A stretch of 64,000 nt of DNA from Bacteroidales bacterium (GCA_023229245.1 JALNZU010000010.1:35208-99207); one strand, 5' to 3'. Counted from the stretch's first letter, positions 1 through 8,172 are shown. Program-made: numbers and translations. Notes: generated by a model from the sequence alone, not told the origin.

Positions 1-2
1 TC

Positions 3-1622
3 ATCTATCCAGTATGCATTGAAACGGTCAACAAAAGCTTGTGTATGAATACTTTCATGGTTGAAATCATATCCCCAGCACCAGGGCGGATGTGGGCAAC
101 TTGAATTAAACCAGGGATTTTCGGAAGAAGGTTGACCTCCATTGCCTGCATCTGAGTCGAAATACATCTGAACCATAGGATTCTGCCCATACGCATGATT
201 CAGCACCACATCTATAATCACAGCAATTCCTCGCCTGTGACATTCGTCAATGAAAGTTTTATAATCGTTTTTGGTTCCATACGCTTTATCGGGAGCGAAA
301 TAAAAAGATGGGTTATATCCCCACGAATCGTTGCCTTCAAACTCATGAATGGGCATCAGTTCAATGGCATTGACACCTAATCGTTGAAGATAGTCTAAGG
401 TATCCATCACCGTTTTGATGGCGCGGGTACCTACGAAGTCGCGTATATGCAGCTCGTAAATGATAAGATCTTCGGGAGCCGGAGCTATAAAATCATCGTA
501 TTGCCATACAAATTCCGGTTGCCCTGTTTGGAACACGCTTACTATACCATTCGTCTTTCCAACAGGATAAGGTTTTAAGTCGGGATAGGTGGTTGAACTA
601 ATGTATGAATCATTCCAGGGGTCAAGCACCTTATCAGTATATGGATCAGCAATTCGCAGGCTGTTGTCAATAAGATACTGATAGGCATATTCGGTTCCTA
701 TCTCTAACCCACTGATCTGCACCCAATAACGTTGTCCGTCAGGAGTACGTTTCATATAATTTTCAGCTCCTAAATTCCAGGCATTGAACTCGCCTATTAC
801 AAACACATGATCTTTATAAGGTGCAAACAATGTTAAGATGACTGTAGAATCATTGATATAGTTTATCCCATCGGTTATCCCTTCGGGCAAGGCTTCCACG
901 GTTATAGGCGGACGTATATAAAACATAAATGAATCTATAACTACTTCATTATCCGCATAAGCGCTGGCCTTCACAAAATACTGCCCTTCTCCTGAAGCAT
1001 TAATCACGTGATTTAGTGTAGATTGTGTAGTAGATGCTATGTTGGTATCATTCATGCTCAGCACTGTGGAATCAGCCATGCTTGACACAACCGTTACTTC
1101 TATTTGCTGCTGAGGCTCGACAAGTATCTGTTTTTGATTAGGTTGTATGATGGAAACATTCAATCCGGCTTCATACACCTCATAGAAAATATCGCCTCCG
1201 TTAGCTGTTTTACCCTCTAACCAACGGTCTCCAACCTGAGTAGCACTTCTAAAGACAAATGCAATTTTTTCAATGGTCTCATTGTGTGGAACACCGTAAT
1301 AGGATCGAATATCAGGTCCTATAGTGAGTGTATAAAGGTCGGCTGCTATACGGGTCATTTTAGCTTTTGGCACATTCACTCCCCATGCTGCCACTACATA
1401 TTTCCAGTCTGAACCACTTGTACTATGATTGGTGATCACTCCTGTATGTGCATACACATCACCGGTATAACCGGCTAAACCGCCATTTCCTTCGGTAGCA
1501 TGAAAACGAACTACTATTTCATCCAGATCGGTTGGGAAGGGTGGTTCAACTGTAATAAGCTGTGCTATCAATTGAGTGCCAAACGCAATACAAGCTATAA
1601 AACAAACAAATATATTTTTCAT
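3..1622 (-). CDS. Secreted alpha-amylase family (GH13) glycoside hydrolase, C-terminus cut by window edge
   Basis: The frame is open from an ATG at 1622 to the window edge (540 codons seen). It begins with a signal peptide (MKNIFVCF..., ending near LIAQ), then an N-terminal beta-rich region. A CBM48/E-set type domain follows around residues 260-360 (VFVIGEFNAWN), and then the start of a GH13 TIM barrel. GH13 conserved region I is clear (DVVLNH, about residues 471-476), preceded by LGVNAIELMP and SWGYNPSFYF. The frame leaves the window at AYWID, just before the expected region II (VDGFRFD) with the catalytic Asp, so the active site itself is not visible. The architecture fits pullulanase or branching-enzyme-like amylases acting on alpha-glucans; which one cannot be told. 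Export by Sec is likely. A T9SS tail, if any, would lie outside the window. Confidence 0.88.
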   Translation of the reverse strand, partial: MKNIFVCFIACIAFGTQLIAQLITVEPPFPTDLDEIVVRFHATEGNGGLAGYTGDVYAHTGVITNHSTSGSDWKYVVAAWGVNVPKAKMTRIAADLYTLTIGPDIRSYYGVPHNETIEKIAFVFRSATQVGDRWLEGKTANGGDIFYEVYEAGLNVSIIQPNQKQILVEPQQQIEVTVVSSMADSTVLSMNDTNIASTTQSTLNHVINASGEGQYFVKASAYADNEVVIDSFMFYIRPPITVEALPEGITDGINYINDSTVILTLFAPYKDHVFVIGEFNAWNLGAENYMKRTPDGQRYWVQISGLEIGTEYAYQYLIDNSLRIADPYTDKVLDPWNDSYISSTTYPDLKPYPVGKTNGIVSVFQTGQPEFVWQYDDFIAPAPEDLIIYELHIRDFVGTRAIKTVMDTLDYLQRLGVNAIELMPIHEFEGNDSWGYNPSFYFAPDKAYGTKNDYKTFIDECHRRGIAVIIDVVLNHAYGQNPMVQMYFDSDAGNGGQPSSENPWFNSSCPHPPWCWGYDFNHESIHTQAFVDRFNAYWID

Positions 1623-1742
1623 AGGTCAAAATATGGACTTCATTTTTGCATTTCAACAGAATACGATATTCAAAGATACTACAGATTTCAAGAGATGGGA
1701 TTTTTTCACCTCCGTTTACCAGGCTGTGTACTTATAAAAAAC

Positions 1743-1777
1743 AAAAAAGACAGCCTCAGAAGAGTACTGCCTTTTTT
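1743..1777 (-). terminator. Rho-independent terminator, possibly bidirectional
   Basis: An A6-G run and CAG on one side pair with CTG and a C-T6 run on the other, with one mismatch in the stem and a loop of about 13 bases. It lies directly after the stop codon at 1800 of the GIN-domain gene, so it would end that minus-strand transcript with a U-tract. Confidence 0.6.
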
Positions 1778-1799
1778 GACGCTTATGTTAGTGTAGCAG

Positions 1800-3365
1800 T
1801 TATCTGGTGCTTAAATTAATTCCAACGGCAAAGGGATAAAGTTCGGGGCCCCGATTTTTGATAAACAGTGGAATGGCTGAGTAGGAAGCATATATTTGGA
1901 CAAAGCTCCATCCAGCACGTACGCTCAGGTCTAGCTTGAATGGATTTTGCTGAAACCCAGCAAATTCTTTCACAATATTCCGCTTGTTGGTTTGAGGGCT
2001 TTGAGCGCTACCAAGTATTTCACCTGTTACCGGATCAAGTAAATTATAAGGGCGATCAGAATCGTTGAAATAAATTTTGGTATGCGACAGAAAGCGCCAT
2101 CCGGCTATCAGTCCAGCCGAGAAATACAAATTGTCATCTGATTTAGTTTGAAACTCAAGAAACAAGGGCAGAGTAAGATAGGTATTTGTCAGTTTGCTTT
2201 TCCGAACACTGACCCCATCAATGATATAACCAGTCAACATGTTATTTTCAGATTTCAGCAGCACCGGTTCTTCAAATCTGTAGTTATTCCAGCTCAATCC
2301 AAGTCCACTAACCAATCCTATATTAGCTTTTTTATTCAGACGGATATTTTGCTCAAAAAAATTCAGACCAACAGCTATGCTTTTTTCATAACGCAGGTCT
2401 AAATAGCGTTCATCAGCAGGATAGTCAAAACTAAAATCGGGGGTCAACAGGCCGTTTATTCCAATATCTATCCCTTGCCAATGTCCATTAAACTTGGTTG
2501 ACTTGCGGTCTGTCTTGGTAATACTCACATTACCTTTTTCATTCACCACCATTTTTTTATTTCCTATCATAACAACAGTAGAATCACCATCTATTACTTT
2601 TACTTTAAATTTTCCTAAATCAACTGATACGGAATCGGCATAATCACTTGCTGAATAGCCACGCACATTGGGTGGCCTGCTATCATTCAGATCAACCAGA
2701 TCGGGTATGGGTTCATAGCTCAGCTTAGCTACTCCACTTAGCTCACCTGTCAGTCTGTTCACTGCATAGACGATTGATTTTGAAGCTCCCGATGCTTCGA
2801 TATAAGTATCTTTAGTTTCTAAAGAAGCAGCTGAAAGCGATGATGCACCACTTATTTCGATGCTATGTCTCTCATGAATTATTCCTGTCAGTACAGCCTT
2901 ACTGGCACCTGTAAGTTCGCTATGCAGATTATCGGCCTCCACATCAAGGATCATCCTTGCTACACCAGCTACTTCAAGAGTCAGGCGATTAGCCTTTAAT
3001 TTTTCAAGGGATTCGATCAGGGCCGTCCCGTACGCAGCAATAGAATTAAACTGCGGTGCGATCACCACCACAGAGATCACTTCCCCTTTTCGTTGAATAT
3101 TGCTTTTGAGGTACAACTTCCCGTTTCTGACATCAGCAGAAATATGTTCTTTCAAAATATTTTCAGAAACAATTCTAACCTGATATTCATCTGCCTGTAC
3201 TATCTGCACCTTTAGAGAACCGCTCACCTCTATAGCTGTAAACGGATCTACTTCGATGATAGGATTTTTTGTGTTGTCTAAAGTATAGTGTTGAGCCATA
3301 GCGGGAAAACAAAACGATAAGAGTGCGACACTCATCCAGATAAGTTTTTTGTTAATTTTTTTCAT
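1800..3365 (-). CDS. GIN-domain (DUF2807) protein fused to an outer membrane beta-barrel
   Basis: 521 residues from the ATG at 3365, chosen because it starts a good signal peptide (MKKINKKLIW..., cleavage near AMAQ); the frame continues upstream to another in-frame start without a sensible leader. Residues about 25-220 are a DUF2807/GIN-type adhesin-like repeat domain, seen as repeating short strands (FTAIEVSGSLKVQIVQAD, TGASKAVLTG, ISGASSLSAA, ASGASKSIVY). After a linker (about 240-310) the last 200 residues look like a PorT-type outer membrane beta-barrel: alternating aromatic/polar strands such as SIAVGLNFFEQN, GLVSGLGLSW and LYFSAGLIAGW. It is probably anchored in the outer membrane with the GIN part on one face. 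Function unknown; putative heads of this kind are often annotated as adhesins. The two-domain fusion is notable. Confidence 0.75.
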   Translation of the reverse strand: MKKINKKLIWMSVALLSFCFPAMAQHYTLDNTKNPIIEVDPFTAIEVSGSLKVQIVQADEYQVRIVSENILKEHISADVRNGKLYLKSNIQRKGEVISVVVIAPQFNSIAAYGTALIESLEKLKANRLTLEVAGVARMILDVEADNLHSELTGASKAVLTGIIHERHSIEISGASSLSAASLETKDTYIEASGASKSIVYAVNRLTGELSGVAKLSYEPIPDLVDLNDSRPPNVRGYSASDYADSVSVDLGKFKVKVIDGDSTVVMIGNKKMVVNEKGNVSITKTDRKSTKFNGHWQGIDIGINGLLTPDFSFDYPADERYLDLRYEKSIAVGLNFFEQNIRLNKKANIGLVSGLGLSWNNYRFEEPVLLKSENNMLTGYIIDGVSVRKSKLTNTYLTLPLFLEFQTKSDDNLYFSAGLIAGWRFLSHTKIYFNDSDRPYNLLDPVTGEILGSAQSPQTNKRNIVKEFAGFQQNPFKLDLSVRAGWSFVQIYASYSAIPLFIKNRGPELYPFAVGINLSTR

Positions 3366-3624
3366 GGGAATAAATTTTAATTTTTTGATCTTCTTTGTCA
3401 TTGAGACGATCAGATCATTCAAAAAGTTACATCCTGCTGAATTATTTCATTCTTGTTTGCACAAAACCAATAATTTAGCTTTAGTTTGGTGATACAGTTT
3501 TATTTTTATTGAGGTAGAAGATGAGATTTTCAGAATGAAATATTTTGTATCTTCCCGTTTTGAACCTCATCCTTAGTTAGCAGGGAGAGGTTCGTACAGA
3601 TCTTGTTGATAGTTTTTTATACAA

Positions 3625-4254
3625 ATGAGCAACATAACAGAGAAAGAAACAGATACATATTATGTACTGCGTGAGCCCTCAGAAGGTCTTTATAAGGAGA
3701 AAGGCAGTAAATTTATTGCATTAGCGTTTCGGGTTGAGACTGAAGATTCGATCAAGAGGATACTCGACGACCTGAAAAAAAAGTATTATGATGCGCGTCA
3801 TCTTTGCTATGCTTGGGTCTTAGGTGTGGATCAATCACTTTTCAGAGCTAATGATGATGGAGAGCCTTCCGGATCGGCTGGAAAACCAATTTTAAATCAG
3901 ATCTATTCGTTTGGTCTGACGAATACGCTGCTTGTTGTGATACGTTATTTTGGAGGCACAAAATTAGGTATGAGTGGGTTGGTGCATGCCTATAAAACGG
4001 CTGCAAGAGATGCATTAAGTCAGGGCGTTATCGAACGAAAGACAGTAAATGTAAGGTATTTCCTACAGTTTCCTTATCCGTTGATGAATGATGTATCCCG
4101 TATTTTGAAAGAAGAAAACCTGATTCAACTCAATCCAAAATTCGAAGCTGATTGCAGTTTTGAAATTAATTGCAGAAAAAATGAGGCAAAAAAGATTTTT
4201 GAAAAATTTTCTTCTGTGTATGGATTAGTCATCAAACATATTGAAACGCTTTAG
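3625..4254 (+). CDS. yigZ: IMPACT/YigZ family protein (UPF0029)
   Basis: 209 residues, the usual length for bacterial YigZ. The N-terminal UPF0029 domain shows the family signatures KGSKFIA, DARHLCYAWVLG, DDGEPSGSAGKPIL and VVIRYFGGTKLGMSGLVHAY. A short C-terminal ferredoxin-like domain (DUF1949) follows from about residue 140. The biochemical role of YigZ is not settled; the eukaryotic relative IMPACT regulates Gcn2. The gene stands alone on the plus strand, divergent from the GIN-domain gene and 237 bp ahead of dnaA. Confidence 0.9.
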   Translation: MSNITEKETDTYYVLREPSEGLYKEKGSKFIALAFRVETEDSIKRILDDLKKKYYDARHLCYAWVLGVDQSLFRANDDGEPSGSAGKPILNQIYSFGLTNTLLVVIRYFGGTKLGMSGLVHAYKTAARDALSQGVIERKTVNVRYFLQFPYPLMNDVSRILKEENLIQLNPKFEADCSFEINCRKNEAKKIFEKFSSVYGLVIKHIETL

Positions 4255-4388
4255 ATGCAAGGGCTTAAAATAGGGCTATCCGTTTTCGGATAATTTGGCT
4301 ACTAATATACACCTATAATTCATAAAAATCAATACCCAAATCTATTTTTTTATTTACTTTTTTTTGCTCATTTTTGTTCAAAAGATTT

Positions 4389-4409
4389 TAAGCTTTTTTA
4401 AAAAGCTTA
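4389..4409. repeat. Perfect 10-bp-arm palindrome in the AT-rich dnaA leader
   Basis: TAAGCTTTTT, one T, AAAAAGCTTA; flanking AGAT/ATCT extends it with a bulge. It lies between yigZ and dnaA in very AT-rich DNA. It could be a terminator for yigZ, although it is 135 bp past that stop and has no separate T-tract, or a regulatory site for dnaA. I saw no perfect TTATCCACA box in 4255-4491. Confidence 0.45.
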
Positions 4410-4491
4410 ATCTTAACACATTCAACTACTTCTGAGAATTCACAGTGAAAGAATCGCGTAAACATATGTTAAGTTATTGAATATCAGTGAT

Positions 4492-5928
4492 ATGGAAAAA
4501 AAGCATTTGCTGATCTGGGATAATTGCCTGAACATCATCAGAGATAATGTACATGAACAAAGTTACAAGACTTGGTTTGAACCCATAGTCCCTCTAAAAC
4601 TTGAAAACAACGTTCTCACCATTCAGGTTCCCAGTCAATTTTTTTATGAATGGCTTGAAGAACATTATATTTTATTATTAAAAAAAACAATCCGTAAGGA
4701 GTTAGGTCCTGAAGGTCGATTAGAATACAGCATCATCGTTGACAACTCGTATAACTCATCTGGTCCGTATGCTATTAATTATCCTACAGGCAATCAAAGG
4801 GAGACGGGTAACCCGTATATCTCCATGCCTATTGATATCAATCGAGGTACTACTAAAGATATTCCCAATCCGTTTATTATTCCCGGCTTGAAAAAAATCA
4901 AAGTTGCCTCACAATTAGTCGAAAGTTATTCTTTTGATAGTTTTGTGGAGGGCGATTGCAACCGCTTAGCCCGTTCGGCCGGATTTGCTGTAGCCGAAAA
5001 TCCGGGTAAAACAGCATTTAACCCACTGCTTGTGTACAGCTTGACCGGACTTGGTAAAACACATCTGGCACATGCCATCGGACTACAGGTTAAGAGCAGT
5101 TATCCCGACAAGACGGTTCTGTATGTGCAAACAGAACAATTTGTCAATCAGTTTATTGAATCGGTTCGAAATAATAATCAGAACGATTTTGTGCATTTCT
5201 ATCAAATGATTGACGTGCTGATCATAGATGATATACAGTTTTTAGCCGGAAAGGAAAAGACTCAGGATGCTTTCTTTCACATCTTCAACCATTTGCATCA
5301 AAACAGCAAACAGATTATTATTACGAGCGACAAGCCACCGGTTGAACTCAAAGGCATGGAACCTCGTTTACTCTCTCGTTTTAAATGGGGACTGACGGCT
5401 GACCTGCTCCTACCCGACTATGAAACAAGGGTAGCCATCTTAAAACGCAAGCTCTACAACGATGGCATCAACATACCGGAAAATGTGATTGAATATTTGG
5501 CTCATTCTATCTCAACCAATATACGCGAAATGGAAGGTGCGCTCATTTCTTTGATAGCCCAGTCATCACTGAATAAGAAATCAATCACAATTGATCTGGC
5601 TAAACAGATGATTGATAGATTTGTCAAGCATACAACCAAAGACATATCTATTGAATACATTCAAAAAGTTGTCTATAACTATCTGAATATCCCATTAGAC
5701 CAGCTTCATAGCAATACTCGTAAACGTGAAGTTGTTCAAGCCAGACAACTGGCAATGTATTTCTCAAAAAAGCACACCAAATCATCCCTTGCATCAATTG
5801 GACGACATTGCGGAAATAAAAACCACGCTACTGTTCTTCACGCATGCCGTACAGTCGCCAACCTGATTGAAACAGATAAAAAATTCAGACAGTATGTAAC
5901 GGAGATAGAGGATAAACTGAAGCAATAA
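4492..5928 (+). CDS. dnaA: Chromosomal replication initiator protein DnaA, with atypical motif residues
   Basis: 478 residues from the ATG at 4492 (MEKKHLLIWDN); a TTG 15 bases upstream is in frame but less likely. Domain I is residues about 1-85, a short linker reaches about 140, AAA+ domain III runs to about 370 and DNA-binding domain IV to the end. Walker B (LIIDDIQF, Asp246-Asp247), sensor and arginine-finger region (PRLLSRF) are normal. Two things are odd. The Walker A reads SLTGLGKT (183-190), with Ser in place of the usual first Gly of GGxGLGKT. The DnaA signature reads GNKNHATVLHAC, with Asn444 where almost all DnaA proteins have Asp, a base-contacting position in the E. coli protein. 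No dnaN or rpmH is adjacent. Probably the cell's initiator, but a divergent paralogue is possible. Confidence 0.93.
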   Translation: MEKKHLLIWDNCLNIIRDNVHEQSYKTWFEPIVPLKLENNVLTIQVPSQFFYEWLEEHYILLLKKTIRKELGPEGRLEYSIIVDNSYNSSGPYAINYPTGNQRETGNPYISMPIDINRGTTKDIPNPFIIPGLKKIKVASQLVESYSFDSFVEGDCNRLARSAGFAVAENPGKTAFNPLLVYSLTGLGKTHLAHAIGLQVKSSYPDKTVLYVQTEQFVNQFIESVRNNNQNDFVHFYQMIDVLIIDDIQFLAGKEKTQDAFFHIFNHLHQNSKQIIITSDKPPVELKGMEPRLLSRFKWGLTADLLLPDYETRVAILKRKLYNDGINIPENVIEYLAHSISTNIREMEGALISLIAQSSLNKKSITIDLAKQMIDRFVKHTTKDISIEYIQKVVYNYLNIPLDQLHSNTRKREVVQARQLAMYFSKKHTKSSLASIGRHCGNKNHATVLHACRTVANLIETDKKFRQYVTEIEDKLKQ

Positions 5929-5994
5929 GACCTCTGTTAAGTGTATTCCATCTTCCTTTGTAATACAGTGCATGGCAAAACCTTACTGAAATCA

Positions 5995-6024
5995 TTGCAT
6001 ATGTGTAGAGTTAGTGTATATTTG
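5995..6024 (+). promoter_or_regulatory. Bacteroidota-type promoter for the small OMP gene
   Basis: TTG at 5995, then 19 bases, then TATATTTG at 6017-6024 (consensus TTTG...TAnnTTTG). It predicts a start near 6031 and a 5' UTR of about 115 nt ahead of the ATG at 6148. Confidence 0.55.
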
Positions 6025-6147
6025 CACGACCAACGAATTAGTATTTTTCTAACCAATAAAATTATATAAAACACATATAATCAGATAACTAATTTTTATA
6101 CATATCATTTTAGCATTCTATTTACTCACAATTAAACAATTTCAATC

Positions 6148-6720
6148 ATGAAGAAAAGAATCATCATTTTTATGGCAATGTTTTTTACAGCCTCATTGGT
6201 TTTTGCTCAGAAGTCATCTTTCAACAAAGGCGATAAAGTACTTAATCTTGGGTTAGGGTTAGGGTCAACTCTCTATTCCGGTAGTTATTATACGTCCAAA
6301 ATTCCGCCTATATCCGTTTCGTATGAAGTTGGCTTACGTGATAATCTTATTGATGTAGATAATCTTAACTTAGGCATTGGAGGATACCTTGGCTATTCCT
6401 CTTCCAGATATGAAGCTGCATGGGGTACATCAACATATGGATGGAACTACAGCTATATGATTTTAGGTATTAGGGGATCTCTGCACTATCCATTGGTTGA
6501 TAAACTTGACACCTATGCAGGTCTGATGTTAGGCTACAACATCGTAAGTTCCAAAAAATTTGGTGACTGGTCTGGTGCCATGATGTCGGCATCTAATTCT
6601 TCAATGGCTTTTGCTTTTTATTTAGGTGGCAGATACTACATCAATGATAAGTTTGGTGTGATGGCTGAATTAGGATATGGTATTGCATACTTGAACATAG
6701 GAGTAGCCTTAAGATTGTGA
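6148..6720 (+). CDS. Small outer membrane beta-barrel protein
   Basis: 190 residues with a clear signal peptide (MKKRIIIFMAMF..., cleavage near VFAQ). The mature part is made of alternating hydrophobic/aromatic strands (KVLNLGLGLGSTLYSG, LNLGIGGYLGYSSS, DKLDTYAGLMLGYNIV) and ends in an aromatic/hydrophobic strand (NIGVALRL), as in 8-stranded OmpX/OmpW-like barrels. No catalytic motif is visible. It stands alone, with its own promoter upstream and a strong terminator downstream. Cargo or function cannot be told. Confidence 0.75.
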   Translation: MKKRIIIFMAMFFTASLVFAQKSSFNKGDKVLNLGLGLGSTLYSGSYYTSKIPPISVSYEVGLRDNLIDVDNLNLGIGGYLGYSSSRYEAAWGTSTYGWNYSYMILGIRGSLHYPLVDKLDTYAGLMLGYNIVSSKKFGDWSGAMMSASNSSMAFAFYLGGRYYINDKFGVMAELGYGIAYLNIGVALRL

Positions 6721-6778
6721 TAGCTTTAATATGAATCAGATATTCATGTGATATCTGTAATAAACCTTCTTCTTCATC

Positions 6779-6807
6779 AGGATGAGCACATGCTCATCCT
6801 TTTTTTA
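6779..6807 (+). terminator. Rho-independent terminator after the small OMP gene
   Basis: Perfect 10-bp arms AGGATGAGCA / TGCTCATCCT followed by seven T residues, 60 bp past the stop codon at 6720. Confidence 0.85.
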
Positions 6808-6937
6808 TTCGTCAGACAGAAATCCAAACAAAGAAACTTAAAGATCAAAACTATACTATAACTGATGAATTATTTTTGCCAAAATATGCTGTCTTATCAT
6901 TGCGAAAAATTGAGGATATTGTTTTTGCTATTTACAA

Positions 6938-7593
6938 CAGGAATTAGATAACCTTCAAAGAAAAAGGACAGTGAGAAGACTAAAATGACAAATCATAAAA
7001 ACAAAAAAAACCTACCTCACTGTGTAACAGCAAGATAGGATAGTAGGAAGTGGGCCCACCTCCCGATACTTTTCCAAAGGATCGGGATGAACCTGGGACT
7101 ATTATCTCAAAGATTACTTAAGTCAAAATCATAAAAACAAAAAAAACCTACCTCACTGTGTAACAGCAAGATAGAATAGTAAGAAGTGGGCCACCTCCCG
7201 ATACTTTTCCAAAGTATCGGGATGAACCTGGGACTATTATCTCAAAGACTACTTAAGTCAAAATCATTAAAACAAAACAGGAATTAGATAACCTTCAAAG
7301 AAAAAGGACAGTGAGAAGACTAAAATGACAAATCATAAAAACAAAAAAACCTACCTCACTGTGTAACAGCAAGATAGGATAGTAGGAAGTGGGCCCACCT
7401 CCCGATACTTTTTCAAAGTATCGGGATGAACCTGGGACTATTATCTCAAAGACTACTTAAGTCAAAATCATTAAAACAAAACAGGAATTAGATAACCTTC
7501 AAAGAAAAAGGACAGTGAGAAGACTAAAATGACAAATCATAAAAACAAAAAAACCTACCTCACTGTGTAACAGCAAGATAGGATAGTAGGAAG
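6938..7593 (-). repeat. Tandem array of tRNA-3'-end repeats with an inserted palindrome
   Basis: The unit is about 204 bp. Copies run 6938-7126, 7127-7277 (lacking about 68 bp at its left), 7278-7481, and 7482-7593, the last running into the intact tRNA gene. Read on the minus strand, each complete degenerate unit has the tRNA T-arm start (GTCCCAGGTTCA), then a palindrome (TCCCGATACTTT...AAAGTATCGGGA) sitting in the T-loop, then the tRNA acceptor 3' strand (GGTGGGCCCACT). After that comes the tRNA's own downstream DNA, including the terminator-like CCTAC...GTAGG hairpin and T-run. Copies farther from the tRNA are more diverged: GTATCGGG becomes GGATCGGG in the first, and GGGCCC becomes GGGCC in the second. 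So it behaves like an amplified tRNA tail in which the real tRNA is the undamaged end copy. No protein gene lies in 6808-7593. Confidence 0.9.
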
Positions 7594-7667
7594 TGGGCCC
7601 ACCAGGACTTGAACCTGGGACCTACTGATTATGAGTCAGTTGCTCTAACCAACTGAGCTATAGGCCC
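7594..7667 (-). tRNA. tRNA with CAT anticodon (probably Ile2, otherwise Met)
   Basis: 74 nt, minus strand. Acceptor GGGCCTA/TGGGCCC with discriminator A; D-arm GCTC/GAGC; anticodon stem ACTGA/TCAGT with loop CTCATAA (anticodon CAT); T-arm CCAGG/CCTGG with loop TTCAAGT. CCA is not encoded. The acceptor carries C4-G69 and C5-G68, reported positive determinants for the lysidine synthetase TilS in E. coli, which favours tRNA-Ile2 over elongator Met. This is inference, since both have a CAT anticodon. Its 3' side is the start of the tandem array. Confidence 0.95.
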
Positions 7668-7713
7668 TGACTTGAAAAAGAACGAAACAAATAATCTTTT
7701 TTCTTCGCGCTGG

Positions 7714-7746
7714 CAAAGATACAAATTTGTATTTGCACCTTGCAAA
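7714..7746 (-). promoter_or_regulatory. Promoter of the CAT-anticodon tRNA
   Basis: On the minus strand TTTG (7746-7743), exactly 21 bases, then TATCTTTG (7721-7714): a textbook Bacteroidota sigma-ABfr promoter. The predicted start is near 7707, about 40 nt ahead of the tRNA 5' end. Confidence 0.8.
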
Positions 7747-7761
7747 TAAATTGTGCTCAAT
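7744..7761. repeat. 18-bp direct repeat, left copy, beside the GIY-YIG gene
   Basis: AAATAAATTGTGCTCAAT, identical to 8155-8172. The two copies bracket the GIY-YIG gene, as a target-site duplication or recombination joint would. This copy touches the -33 box of the tRNA promoter. Confidence 0.85.
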
Positions 7762-7825
7762 TTGAATAAACACAACCAATTATTTTAAGAAAAGCACGCT
7801 ATCAATACTTCAGCACCAAGTATAG

Positions 7826-8140
7826 TTACAGTCTATCAGTGAATCTCTGTCGGGTACGATCAAGCAAACGATTTACCAAATCAGGATTCTTCTTTAAACT
7901 TGCAATATAACGACGACTCTTCATCGACTTAATATGTCGCTCAAGACGAATCGCATGAGAATAATCATCAGCAGGAAGTAAGAGAAACAACTCCCAATCG
8001 TCAGTTTGAGCAGTATAGCTCTTTGTACCATAATAGCGACTCTTATGTTTTTCAATACGCATTGTTACAGTACTACGACTGGCTCCTATATAATACCGGT
8101 CAAGCTCTGAACTATATAAAATATAACAACAAGCTGACAT
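7826..8140 (-). CDS. Single-domain GIY-YIG nuclease
   Basis: 104 residues, essentially one GIY-YIG domain. The GIY strand is CYILYSS and the YIG strand YYIGAS (residues about 5-20). An HKSRYYG/SYTA helix region follows, and the catalytic Glu lies in AIRLERHIKS. This matches the small stand-alone UPF0213/YhbQ-like group rather than UvrC, and no DNA-binding domain is fused. The gene lies between an intact tRNA and a tRNA pseudogene, all on the minus strand, and is bracketed by an 18-bp direct repeat. This suggests the gene is part of a small mobile or recombined module, not a repair operon. Confidence 0.85.
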   Translation of the reverse strand: MSACCYILYSSELDRYYIGASRSTVTMRIEKHKSRYYGTKSYTAQTDDWELFLLLPADDYSHAIRLERHIKSMKSRRYIASLKKNPDLVNRLLDRTRQRFTDRL

Positions 8141-8154
8141 GATAGTATTGAAAA

Positions 8155-8172
8155 AAATAAATTGTGCTCAAT
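8155..8172. repeat. 18-bp direct repeat, right copy, beside the GIY-YIG gene
   Basis: Identical to 7744-7761 (AAATAAATTGTGCTCAAT). It lies 15-32 bp upstream of the GIY-YIG start codon. The spacing between copies is 411 bp. Confidence 0.85.

Noticed and set aside
1500..1796. 98-codon plus-strand open frame
   Set aside because: Overlaps the amylase start on the other strand and a terminator; no protein-like features.
4255..4491. Replication origin upstream of dnaA
   Set aside because: AT-rich with a palindrome, but I found no perfect TTATCCACA boxes and the neighbours are not origin markers (no dnaN, rpmH or gidA); GC-skew would decide.
6938..7593. CRISPR array
   Set aside because: Unit is 204 bp, is derived from a tRNA tail and its flank, has no spacers, and no cas genes are present.
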